Part shown: piece after piece, positions 35,923-45,878 of the stretch
Layout: each line of letters starts with the position of its first letter
How positions within the stretch are numbered: position 1 is the first letter of the stretch
NCBI GenBank assembly: GCA_001910725.1
Contig: MJGA01000021.1
Location: 434,001-498,000, forward strand
Direction of reading: 5' to 3'
DNA from: Phanerodontia chrysosporium
Lineage: Eukaryota > Basidiomycota > Agaricomycetes > Polyporales > Phanerochaetaceae
DNA: 64,000 nt
Made by a program: the position numbers and the translations under genes
Notes under the pieces: generated by a model
What the model saw: only the letters and a program-made list of their open reading frames with translations
Databases searched by the model: none
Told to the model about the DNA's origin: nothing

Positions 35923-36882
35923 ATGTCCACACACCGCCCGCCCATCCGTGCACTGCTCATCGACCTCTCTGGCACCCTCCACGTCGGTTCGCAGCCCACC
36001 ACAGATGCTGTCCACGCTCTCTCGCGTCTGCGCCGCGAGCGCATCCCGTTCCGGTTCTGCAGCAACACGAGCAAGGAGGGCGCCGCCGCGCTTGCGCAGC
36101 GGCTGCGCGGCATGGGCTTCGAGCTGAACGACGACGACGGTCCGCGCCGCGAGCTCTGGACAAGCCTCGGCGCTGCGGGGAGCCTCCTTCAGAAGCGCGG
36201 GGTGCGCCGCCCGCTGTGCCTGCTCGAGCCCACCGCCCGCGACGAGGTCCTGCGCGCCCTGCCGCCTGCACCCGAAGGTGCGTGCCCCGCTCGAGCGAGC
36301 GAGCCGCGACGCGAAAGTTCCCGCAGATGTGCCGCACGACGCGGTCGTCGTCGGCCTCGCGCCCTCGCTCTTCACGTACGAGCACCTCAACGCTGCCTTC
36401 CGCGTCCTCCTCTCCCGCCCGCCGCCGCCTCTCATCGCGACGCACCGTGCCAAGTACATCCGTGTTGAGGGCAAAGCGCAAGACTCGCACGAGACACTTT
36501 CCCTCGGTCCTGGGCCGTTCGTCGCCGCGCTCGAGAACGCTGCAGGCGTGCAGGCAGAGGTCGTCGGCAAGCCCACCCGTGCGTTCTTCGAGACCGTCAT
36601 CGACAGCTTCGATGCAAGTGAGCTGTCGACGGAGGGCACGATTGCAATTATCGGAGACGATGTCGAGACCGACCTAGGCGGGGGTGCTGTCGAGCTGAGG
36701 CTTTGGCGTGTGCTAGGTGCGTAGGTTGCTTCTCACGAAAGGACCAAAAAAATGCTCATACGCCATCTAGTCCGAACGGGCAAGTACCGCCCCGGGGACG
36801 GACATCGCCTGGCATCGTCCCGCCAGACGAGGTCCATGATAGCTTCGCGGCCTTCGTCGAGAGTCTTCTAGATAGAGACTGA
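35923..36882 (+). CDS. HAD-superfamily phosphatase, HDHD2/LHPP type
   Basis: Start at MSTHRPPIRALLIDLSGTLH. Motif I is DLSGTLH, with Ser in place of the second Asp, as in the HDHD2/LHPP group. Motif II is FRFCSNTSKEG. An intron near 36277-36330 joins PAPE to DVPHDAVVVGLAPS. GPGPFVAALENAAG and VVGKPTRAFF (motif III Lys) follow, then IIGDDVETDLGGGAVELRLW, which is motif IV. A second intron (about 36718-36770) leads to VRTGKYRPGD. The expected tail IVPPDEVHDSFAAFVESLLD is present but one base out of frame after about 36,795; the coordinate given ends at that frame's stop, while the uncorrected frame stops at 36871. Enzymes of this type dephosphorylate phosphohistidine, phospholysine or small phosphates in the cytosol; the substrate here is unknown. 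Confidence 0.8.
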
Positions 36883-37632
36883 TGTCCAGTCGAAGTACGT
36901 CGTCCCATTCTGGAAGATAGTGCCTCTCACCAGTACGAATAGACAATTGTAATGTAGACACGCCAATAACATCCAGTCGCAAGATCGACGATTTATTTCT
37001 CGACGTGAAAGTCTCAGAGCCTCTGAAGGCGATGGTGTTTCCTCCCTAGTGCACCCTGGACCGGGCTGGACGCCCTTGCATGTCCAGTGTCTGCTTCTCT
37101 AAGTAATTCACAACGTCAAGACTCCACCGCCACAAGGAGATTGTATGTCTGCTGGCCAGTGGACGCGTCCATCATCAAATGCTAATGCTGGCGAGCGCGT
37201 CGCCCGATCGCCGCCTTCCGTCATTTTAATGTCAAGCAATGTCATCGAGCCGAGACGGGGGCCTGTACGCCTTATATAAGGACGCAACTTGCTAAACTGT
37301 CCGACTCCATGCTCTTCCTCCTATCGTCATCTTGACATACTCGTGTACGGAAGAATGCATCCTCGTTCCCTGCGTCCTCTGCTATGGTGAGTTTATTCAA
37401 AGGAATATTACCACGTAGCAGCCCTGACATGCATTTGCCCCCGCTCTCATCACTGTCTGCGCTGCGCGCGCAGTTTCCGCAGACGCCTTCCTGCATGATC
37501 AGCGCCAAATGTCATGACCATCGGATGTGCCCTGCATTCACACGCTGCGTCTTAGGCTGTGCTCCTCGAGGATGCGATGACGGCGTCCTAGGGCGTGCAC
37601 TAGTTGTAGCCTTACCACCATTGTCTCCATCC
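36883..37632. other. Upstream region of WD40 copy E
   Basis: It contains a TATA element at 37273-37279 and an ATG-GTGAGT donor-like site at 37384, so the 5' leader of gene E is probably spliced. No other gene is supported. Confidence 0.45.
37273..37279 (+). promoter_or_regulatory. TATA box upstream of WD40 copy E
   Basis: TATATAA in CCTTATATAAGG, about 355 bases before the chosen coding start. That distance would fit a spliced leader using the GTGAGT donor at 37387. Confidence 0.45.
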
Positions 37633-40285
37633 ATGCTAAGCTCTCTGCGCAACCCGCTCCCCCCTCCCAGCGATGTGTACGCTGCAAGTCTCCTCCCTGT
37701 CGGCGAAGGCTATGCGCTGTGGTATCCAGAGCCGCACAAGTCGGGCGGTGAGGTGCAGCTCGGCGATGTGGGATACATCGAGAACGGCGCGTTCATGCGC
37801 CTGTTCAATGTCGCCACCGATCGCGAGCTGCGAATAGTCGGCTGGGACGACAGCAAAACGTTCCCGAACCCAGAGCTTGTGCCGCCTGAAGCGATGCCCT
37901 CGATACTCGCGATCAACCGCTTGCGCCCGGCCCGTACCACAGCGACGGCGTAGTCGAGACGTCCGTCAACGTCAATGTCACTGCGTGGGTATCCGTCGTG
38001 CCTCAGGACCTGCTTCCGCTGACATGACTGGCTTACCAACAGCGGGGGCGGGGCACACAACGCAGGTGCAGCGGCGGAGTACACGTGCCGACTGAGCCAC
38101 GGCGCCGTGCTCGTCCTGCGCTCGCCCGCGTACAAGCAGACGATCCGCGACAACTACCGCATCCGCGAGTACCTGTGCAGCCACCACAGCACATGGTGCA
38201 ACTACGTCCGCGAGCACCGCGACGGCCCGCGCTTCGTCGTCGCGCCCGAGCGCATCGTCTTCGTCCGTGGCTGGGTCAAGACCGCGCCGACGTGGGAGGC
38301 CACCTCGTTCTGCAGCTCCAACACTCGCGTCCGCGCATCGCTCGACGTAGACGTCGGCGAGTTTGCGAGTGCCGGTGCGGACTACGCCAAGAGCCGCACG
38401 GTGTCCGGTCTCCGCGTCTCGCGCAGGGGGTCGTCGGAAAGTAGTGCTGCGGACCAGTGTGTGTTCCTGAGCCAGTACCGGCTCAAGTCCAGATTCGTTT
38501 TCTTCCAGCAGCTGAAGGCGGCTGCGGGATACCACGACCTCCCAGATGATGACGGCGGACGGAGCAGCGACGCGGCAGATGGCCTGTTCACGGGAATGGA
38601 CGTCGTTATAGACGATGATGAAATTGCAGACGGCAGCGGCGAACATGTAGGTGTGACTTTATGGTACGAAGTCCAGATGGCAAATTTATACGGCGTGTAG
38701 GACAGCGAAGGCAACCCTGTGAACGAGTTGTTGGACTATATACTGGAGGTAGGCAACCTTTTTCCATTCAATCTAGCGACGTGCTCACGCGTCCATCCAG
38801 GTCACAGATGCAGATGTGGCAATTGCATGCGAGGAAGACGTACAACACATATTACTAGTAGGTCATCGCTGTTTGCGTACTTTCAGGTACCCGACTAACA
38901 TTCTATAGGGCCATTCTTGGCCAGAAATTTTGCAGGATTTCTACGAGACACGCAACCCAAACTCGACGTCAGGAACGGAAGTGGGTTACACTTCATTTCA
39001 CACTTGAATATCAGTGCTTACCATCAAAATAGTGGGCATGATCTCGCTACTAGAGAAGATCAATAGGGAGTGCGAACATCTTTTCTACAAGCGGGAGATA
39101 TCTGAAGGAGACAGGGCCGATTATCCATACATCGACTTCCAAGGCGCGGGAATGCTCGCGGACGGACGCGCGGTGCTAGGCTCACAGCAAACACTCGTTG
39201 ATTGGAGACATCTGCGGTTTCAACACAAGGACGTAGAGAATGGTGCAATATCGTGCGTCTCGATGTCTCCGGACGGGAAGCTCGTTGCAACCGCTTGGGA
39301 CGACATTACCGTCACCATTTGGCGACTCGCAGATGGGCTCACCGTTCAGAGTCTCGCGGATCAAGGGCACGCAGACACAATATGGACCGTCTGCTTCTCG
39401 CCGGACTGCGAGTATGCCGTCACTGGAGGCGCAGACTCGGTCGCCCTCGTTTGGGAGGTTCGAACCGGGGATGTCATCCACCGCCTGGTCGGACACACCC
39501 AGGACGTGGTGGCTGTCGCATACTCGCCCGACGGCACCACCATCGCCACGAGGTCCGCCGACTGCTCGCTCAAGCTCTGGGGCGCCGTCACCGGCGAGCT
39601 GCTGCACAACTTCACGGACCTCGGCGCGGACGTCACACGCGTCCTATTCTCGCAGGACGGCACGCGCCTCGCAGCGTGTTCTGACCTCGCCGTGACGATC
39701 TGGGACCCGCGCACTGGCGCACGCCTGGCCACGCTCGGCCGCGACGCGCACAGCAGCGCGCTGTGGTGCGTCGCGTGGGCGCCCGATGGCGAGCGCGTCG
39801 TCACGGGCAGCGAGGACTGCAGCGCGCGCGTGTGGGACACCGCGAGCGGCGAGACGCTCGTCCAGCTGCACGAGCACACCGGCGCGGTCTATGCAGCCGC
39901 GTTCTCCCCCGACGGCGCCGAGGTCGCGACAGCGTCGCACGACGGCACCGTCGTGACGTGCGACTCCTGGACAGGCGAACGCCGCTGGGAGTTTGTGGGC
40001 GACCATGACGCCGTCGTCGAGGCTGTTGCGTATGCACCCGCGCACGACCTCATCGCGGCTGGCGACATCGAGGGGCGTGTACGTGTGTGGAACGCAAAGT
40101 CCGGTGCTTTCGTTGCGGATTTTCACGGGCATGAGGAAGGAATAAAGAACATCATGTTCACGCCGGATGCCTATAACCTCGTGTCCTACGCGGACGATGG
40201 AACAGTACGGAGCTGGAGTGTCATTGACGCATTGCGCTATTGTAGACATGTGCGTACACGTGTGCTTACTCTCGTAATCTTCTGA
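37633..40285 (+). CDS. WD40-repeat protein, cluster copy E
   Basis: The start is [20 protein letters not shown]. Block 1 has [15 protein letters not shown] and AFMRLFNV. The frame then shifts by one base near 37,900, since the expected [15 protein letters not shown] lies in frame 3. After an intron, exon 2 (from about 38042) has [30 protein letters not shown] and [14 protein letters not shown]. The small exons are [27 protein letters not shown] and [16 protein letters not shown], each flanked by clean GT-AG introns of about 50 bases. The propeller exon (39014-40285) begins [14 protein letters not shown], followed by VDWRHLRF and seven WD units ([50 protein letters not shown]). E is separated from A-D by about 18 kb. 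Function unknown. Confidence 0.8.
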
Positions 40286-41138
40286 GATCCATTGAATGCT
40301 AGTCCCGCAGCATCCCTTCGCTCCCGGACTTTGTCTCCTTCAGTTTGAAGGTTTACCGGTATATTCTATGCGTGATGCGCAATGCCCGAGAAGCGGTCAA
40401 CGGAGCGCCTCATTCGGAGTGACGGGCAGTTCCACGAGCTGGGTGAAGTCGGATCCTTCTGCATTCCGGTGGACGAAGCCGCATGTGCGTCATCTCGTCA
40501 TTGACTGCCTGAGAAGATTGCGTTCGCTTCCAGGACGCACTGCCTGATTCAGCGAGCGAATGCATCGTCGCAGAACTTACTTGTCGATGCTGCCGATGCT
40601 CCGTGCATGGAAAGAAGCCCTGCGCTATTGGCGCAACACGTACGAGCAGTCGAGAGCCTTGGTCTGCGTAATAGGCCGACTCGCTCCACGATGGCACCCA
40701 GCGGCGGCTATTGGTTCGTTTGGGACATCCGGCGTCCGTGCCCAACGCGAAACCCCGGGCTTGTCTTATTCCAGCCCAGCATTGACACCGACGCAAGAGC
40801 CAATGCCCCACTCTCGGCGGCCGTCATTTACTACGAAACAAGCGGGTGCTTACGAGGGCGACTAAAATACACATGCGTGTCAACTTGCGTCGGCGGTTTG
40901 ACAGCGACTCTAGAGCCAAAGTCAAAGTTCAGTCAAAGTCCCGCTCCAGAAGCAGAGGTCGGACGGGGTTCGTGGCAAGTTGACTGTCTGCATCCATATC
41001 TCAAGTTTCAGGGCACTCCCAATGATACATGACGCTAACACTCTACAGGAGGCGTATAAATACCCTCATCTGAACACTGAATGAAGATAAGAACATCCGT
41101 CCACAGTTTTCGTTCCGCGCTTCAGCCTTGGTTCAGCG
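40286..41138. other. Intergenic region upstream of the oxygenase pseudogene
   Basis: No gene is supported. The open frames at 40560-41032 overlap antisense frames and carry no recognised motif. A TATA element lies near the right end. Confidence 0.4.
41055..41062 (+). promoter_or_regulatory. TATA box of the oxygenase pseudogene
   Basis: TATAAATA lies 77 bases upstream of the ATG at 41139, a spacing similar to the AT element before the intact copy at 27323. Confidence 0.5.
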
Positions 41139-42508
41139 ATGGCTAGCTTTAACTTTGACTACCCTCCCTTTCCAGAAGATGTCCCCACAGTCCACTTCTC
41201 GTCGTGGACTACCAGCTCATTAAAGCTGGAAACGAAGCTGAGGTCGACAAGCTCTGGGAGGCGGCCACTCAGCTTGGATTTTGGTAGTACGTACCAAATC
41301 ATCATCCATCGCGCTGTGGATGACATGGTTGTTCGCAGCCTGAAGAACCATGGTGCAGAGGACGACGCCGAGCAGATGTTCCAAATGGGCAAGGAGACTA
41401 TGAACCTTCCCTCGGTGAGAAACTCAAGTTCGAGCAGGGTGACGCTGGGCTTTCCTTCGGGTAAGCTTTCTTTGTGTGTACTGGTACGGTCTCCGAGTAA
41501 TTACACCGCCCCTTCCAGATACAAGGCCGCGGGAGCAAACGCTGTCGATGAAACGGGGACGCGCGACGCCGTCGAGTTCATCAATGTCTCTAAGGATGAT
41601 GCTCTCGCATTTCCCGATGTGGCGCATCGTACCTACCCGCACACCGTCGAAGCGCACTTGGCAGATACTGTCCAGCCGTGGACGCGCAGGGCCGTCGAAA
41701 TCAACAACACGATCCTTTCCGTCTTCAATGCGAAGCTCGGGCTTCCGCAGGGTACGCTTGCTGCTCAGCACGCTGATGGCGCACCCAGCTGCAGCGAGTC
41801 CCGTGTGATCTAGAAGCCATACGCTCCTGAAGTGAGCCCTGAGCAGGCCGCTCTTGGTGCGCACACAGACTTTGGATCTTTGGTGCGCCGTTTTTTCTGC
41901 TTAGTGGTCCGAGGAGCTGACGGGCAAGGTAGTCGTTCCTCATCAATAGGCTCGGCGGTCTCTAAGTCTACCCACCCGTGTGGAATGGTTGGTATTACGT
42001 CAAAGTATGCGTACTGCTTATATAGCGCAATGCCGATACTAACACTGTAGCAGCCTATTCCCGGACACACCATCTGCAACGTCGGCGACGCCCTCGCTGT
42101 GTTCAGCGGCGGTATCCTCCGCTCGAACTTGCACCGCGTTGTGTGCGTCATTCACTCTTTCCCCTCTTCCTCTTGCCTGATTTCTCAGACTTATAAAGGT
42201 CGCCCCCTGGGTTGCAGGCCACGCGCACCCGCTGGTCTCTCGTCTTCTTCACGCGCCCCGCGAACGACGTGGAGCTGCGTGCGCTCACACAGAGCTCGCC
42301 CGCTATCGCTGCCGCCGTAGCTGCATCACCCGATCTTGCCAAGTGGCACCCACAGCAGACAGCACTGGAGTGGTACATGCGACGCATCAAGAACCAGCGA
42401 GTGAACAACCGCACGGGTCCGGAGACGTGGCGCGCGAGCCGTGGCACCGAGCATATCGACGACACGGTCAGTGTCAAAAGTAAGAGTCCAGTCGTTGCGG
42501 CCGCCTAA
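41139..42508 (+). pseudogene. 2-oxoglutarate/Fe(II) dioxygenase pseudogene
   Basis: Paralogue of the intact gene at 27323, colinear over its whole length with the same intron positions. Several lesions are visible. A single-base loss occurs near 41,186 between EDVP and PLLVVDYQLIKAGNEAEV. Another occurs near 41,411, where LPLGEKLKFEQ is expected. An in-frame TAG at 41811-41813 replaces the Lys codon before KPYAPEVSPEQ, and an in-frame TAA at 41963-41965 replaces the Gln codon in GGLQVYPP. The catalytic segments GAHTDFGSL and SNLHRVV remain readable, as does the tail GPETWRASRGTEH, so decay is recent. Two nonsense codons make sequencing error an insufficient explanation. Confidence 0.8.
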
Positions 42509-42908
42509 GCTTATGGCGTCTCTAATTGACCGTGTACTTGTATCTGGATCATGTGCCAGAAATGCAATGAACGACTTTGTCACGCCGTTTGTGCGAAGGA
42601 GAGCGCGAGATGGTCAGCTCAGTCTGTTTTGAGTCGAAATTTTCGCAGACTTGCCTCTCAGTCCGAGCAAATAATACAACGGCTTCAACACACTGGAAAA
42701 AGACATCAGCATCAGACTGTGGCGATATGCGCCTTGACGGTAGCCGGGTGGATAGAGAGCAGAAACAATGCAATCGACAGTCTACGCTACAAGTCATACA
42801 CGCCGCGTTGAGCAGCCAAGGAGATACAGTCATATCCAAAATGCCCCGTAGCAAAGAGAGAATCAAGTTTGGTTGAACAAATTCTCCATCCGTTGTACAC
42901 GGCCGTCC
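42509..42908. other. Short intergenic region between convergent genes
   Basis: It lies between the 3' ends of the oxygenase pseudogene and the minus-strand MetE-like gene. No coding feature is recognised. Confidence 0.4.
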
Positions 42909-44264
42909 TCACTGGACGTCCGCAGGCCAGAGATCACGCGCGGTCTCGACGACGAGCGCGAGCTTCTTGACCATATCGTCGTGCGATACCCGGTTGCCCT
43001 CCGAATGCGACGCGAAGCCGCATTGCGGGCTGATGCAGATCTGGTTCAGCGCCTCTGCGACGGTGCGCGGCTCGGGCCCGCTCGCGATGACCGCGGCAGC
43101 GTCGTGCACCTTGCGCTTGAGCTCCGCCTTGTCCTCGAGCTGTGTCCGTATGTCAGGTATCGTCGTGAAGCAGCAGCAAGGCGGGCGTACCTGAGGCAGC
43201 TTCGACGAGACAAGGCCAAGGATGACGCTCTTGTGCTTCGGCAGGTACTTCAGCGGCTCGAACGTGCCCGCGCGGGGGGTGTCGTACTCGAGATAGTACG
43301 TGTCCACGTCGATCTCCTGGAAGAGCTTGATGGCGATGCGGTCGTAGCCGCCCTCGCTGAAATGCATACCATCCTTGAAGTTTCCGCGGCAGAGATGCAG
43401 GCCAACGACAAGGTCGTCGGGCCTGCCCTCCAGGCACGCGTTGTACGCGCGCACGTACGTGTCCAGCAGCGCGGCGTGGTCGATCCCGCGTTCCTCCATG
43501 CCCGCAATCATGGACTCAGCACAGAAGTATGCGAGCAGCGGGTCGTCAATCTGGATGTGCCGGCAACCGGCCGCGTAGAGCTCCGCGAACTCAGCGCGAT
43601 AGGCGGCCGCGATGTCCGCGAAGTACTCGTCTGCGCGCCGAGGGTCAGTTAAGCGGAGGAATGCAGACAGCTAAGGAAAGGCGTACCGTCATTCGCATAT
43701 ACGCTCTTTGGGTACGCGTACTCCCCGTGCCGCAGGTGATACCATTCGGGTGCGCACACCGTCAGCTTCAGGTTGGAGTGCTCCGCTGGGTCCGTCAGAG
43801 CCTTGAGTGCCTCGAACTGGGCGACGTAGAACGGCTTCGTGCGGCGCAGCTTGCTCTCGCAGATGTATGACGGTGCGTTCTTGAAGGCCAGCTTCTTGAA
43901 CCCCGCGACATCGGGGACATAGTCCATGAACATATGCAGCGGGACTGCAGCTCTCGATCAGGACGAGAGCGGACGGGACAAAGACAAAAGACGCGCCTTC
44001 AGGGATGTACTTCATGCCCTCCATCTGGTCAAAGACACCGTCGAAGAACATGTGCCGCCTGAACTCGCCGTCGGTGATGCTCTTAATTCCCACATCACGC
44101 TGCATCTGCACGATGCCACGGATGGCCTCGTCCTCCGCCGCCTTGAGTTCCTCGGCGGTGCATTTGCCCGCGTCGAACTGGTCGCGCTTCTCAAGGAGGA
44201 ACTGGGGACGCTTGAGCGAGCCGAGCTGCTCAGCGCGGTATGGCGGGTTGATCTTGAGCGACAT
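42909..44264 (-). CDS. MetE-like methyltransferase family protein, copy 1
   Basis: The start is MSLKINPPYRAEQLGSLKRP, typical of the stand-alone C-terminal MetE/UROD-like family (COG0620). The first exon runs through ITDGEFRRHMFF without interruption. Later segments are CAPEWYHLRHGEYAYPKSVY, CRHIQIDDPLLAYF, GLHLCRGNFKDGMHF, YDTPRAGTFEPL and ISPQCGFASHSEGN. The HLC pair and the late Cys (SPQCGF) correspond to zinc ligands of cobalamin-independent methionine synthase. The length of about 370 residues means only one barrel, so classic folate-dependent activity is unlikely, and the thiol or methyl donor is unknown. The first intron (43996-43945) appears to use a GC donor. Divergent partner of copy 2. 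Confidence 0.85.
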
Positions 44265-44973
44265 GGCTGGCTGGCGAGCGTGGCGAGAAGCGAGGCAAGC
44301 GGGGCAACGGAGCTAAGGGAGAGCCTGACGTCTTCCAACGGCATTCCGCTCTTTTGAAGGCACGACGCGTTCTGGTGACTCAGCGGAGGAGCATTTTTGG
44401 GTAAACCGTTCTCGCTGCGGTATCTGCTTGCTCCGACTGCTCGAAAGAAAGACGCGATCGCCGCTGGAGTGCTGGCCGAAGGGAACCTGCCAATCAGGAA
44501 AAATAAGCTAAGAAAGCTTCGAGAGACGAGTAAAGGCCAACCTTGTAAGTCCTTTAGGCAGGTTGCTCTCACTGTCACTCGCCGAATGTCGGACGACGTT
44601 GACACAGTATTTCGTTTGTGCGAAAGGGTGACATGGTCCCGCACGAGAGAAGTAGCTTCTGCCCACGATGCAGGCTGGTTTCGTCAGCGAGGGTCCAAAG
44701 ACCAGATTAGACGAAACAGACACAGGTGGGCAGAGGTGTGTGCGCCGACAAAGTGAGAGAAAGTGGTCAACTTGAGTAACCGGGAATTCGCCGGCCAGGC
44801 TCGATCAGGCACAACCGCGGAACAGCGGAAGCGGAGAGCGCGTGAAATCTCCGGTTCGCCCGACCACTCCTTCCACACCTCGAGCTCGTTGACAAATTTT
44901 TGTACAGTTGCTGGCCTTCAGCGCTCAGCTTCAAGAGGAAGCGTGGGGGCGCAGGGCCTTTAAAATCCAGGAA
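44265..44973. other. Promoter region between MetE-like copy 1 and the small unknown gene
   Basis: No gene is supported. A TTTAAAA element lies at about 44960-44966, just before the small plus-strand gene. Confidence 0.4.
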
Positions 44974-45351
44974 ATGAACAACACAACACTCTTCGACTCG
45001 CCTGCCCCCCAAAAATCCGCCTCGACTCATGGCTCTCAGCTGGAGCACCTTACGAAGCTTGTCAAGAGCGACAGGTAGGTAGCCCCTCTTGATCCAGGCA
45101 TTGATGTAGCAGGTTGGTGCCTTTCCGCTACGGCCGTTGGGAGCGAGGTGCGTTTGGGTCACAATACTGGGAGTTGCAGGCTGTTTGACCTACCCTTCTA
45201 TCATCAAGGCGACCCGACTCGGATGCTTATACTCGAGACGAGAAGTCGGACCGGGTTGCGTCAGCTTTCCATGCATAAGCATCGACGTTTCATTGCCAGT
45301 CGTGCTCTCCCGGGCATTCCTACGAGCACATCTTTTCTTCTTGCATTCTGA
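44974..45351 (+). CDS. Small unknown protein, partial gene model
   Basis: A short first exon begins MNNTTLFDSPAPQ and continues HGSQLEHLTKLVKSD. It stops at once unless an intron of 35-38 bases starting at GTAGGTAG (45077) is removed. The next segment, LVPFRYGRWERGAFGSQYWE, is followed after a one-base frame change near 45,179 by LFDLPFYHQGDPTRMLILE and RSRTGLRQLSMHKH, ending at 45351. The amino acid composition is protein-like and differs from shadow frames, but no family is recognised. The intron is short for this organism and the 3' end is uncertain; Ser/Ala/Thr-rich sequence further right may belong to it. Confidence 0.35.
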
Positions 45352-45878
45352 CTGATACAGCGAAGCCAACAACATACATGCTTCCCATATCTGGAACCTC
45401 GTGCACACCCGGGCTACCTGATCGAAGTACCGCCATTTGCCGTCCTTGCCGCCCGCAGGTGCCTCGTCCGCGGCGTTCACGGGTGCGACGCCGCTGAAGG
45501 CCTTGGAAACCACGGGCACCGATAAGCATCGCGCCGTGGCGTCCTCGTCTGCCAGGACGACAGGCCTGAGACAGTTCACGCCGGTACGCCCCCAATCCCG
45601 GGCGGTGTGCGGTCAATCATGTGTGACACCGCCACTAGCATCTGAATGGGTACGCGTCTCCCGCGGAGGAGCCTGCGAACGTGCGGACGGGCCCAATTCA
45701 TCTGCATGTGACGCAGTCTATCAGCGCGACAGATCCCACCGCTGATGTCTCCCGCGTCCCGCGCCCCTTGGAAAAACAGTTCTTGCGCCGCTCACACTGC
45801 ACATGATACAAAAGGCCCCTGCTGGAGAGCTGAAGCCCGCAAGCCTCTCGAGCTATCACCCACGCGTTCGTACACGCC
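45352..45878. other. Promoter region of MetE-like copy 2
   Basis: Possibly includes the 3' part of the small unknown gene. A Ser/Thr/Ala-rich open frame at 45437-45745 (plus) is not assignable. No TATA element is seen near 45879. Confidence 0.35.

Noticed and set aside
37384..37632. Upstream ATG of WD40 copy E as coding start
   Set aside because: The ATG is immediately followed by a strong GTGAGT donor and the following sequence has no similarity to the other copies; conserved sequence starts after 37633.
310..40285. WD40 cluster as classical NLR/STAND (HET-type) genes
   Set aside because: No P-loop, Walker B or NACHT motifs are visible between the N-terminal blocks and the propeller.
42873..43652. 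259-codon open frame on the plus strand
   Set aside because: Antisense to MetE-like copy 1, whose minus-strand motifs are unambiguous.
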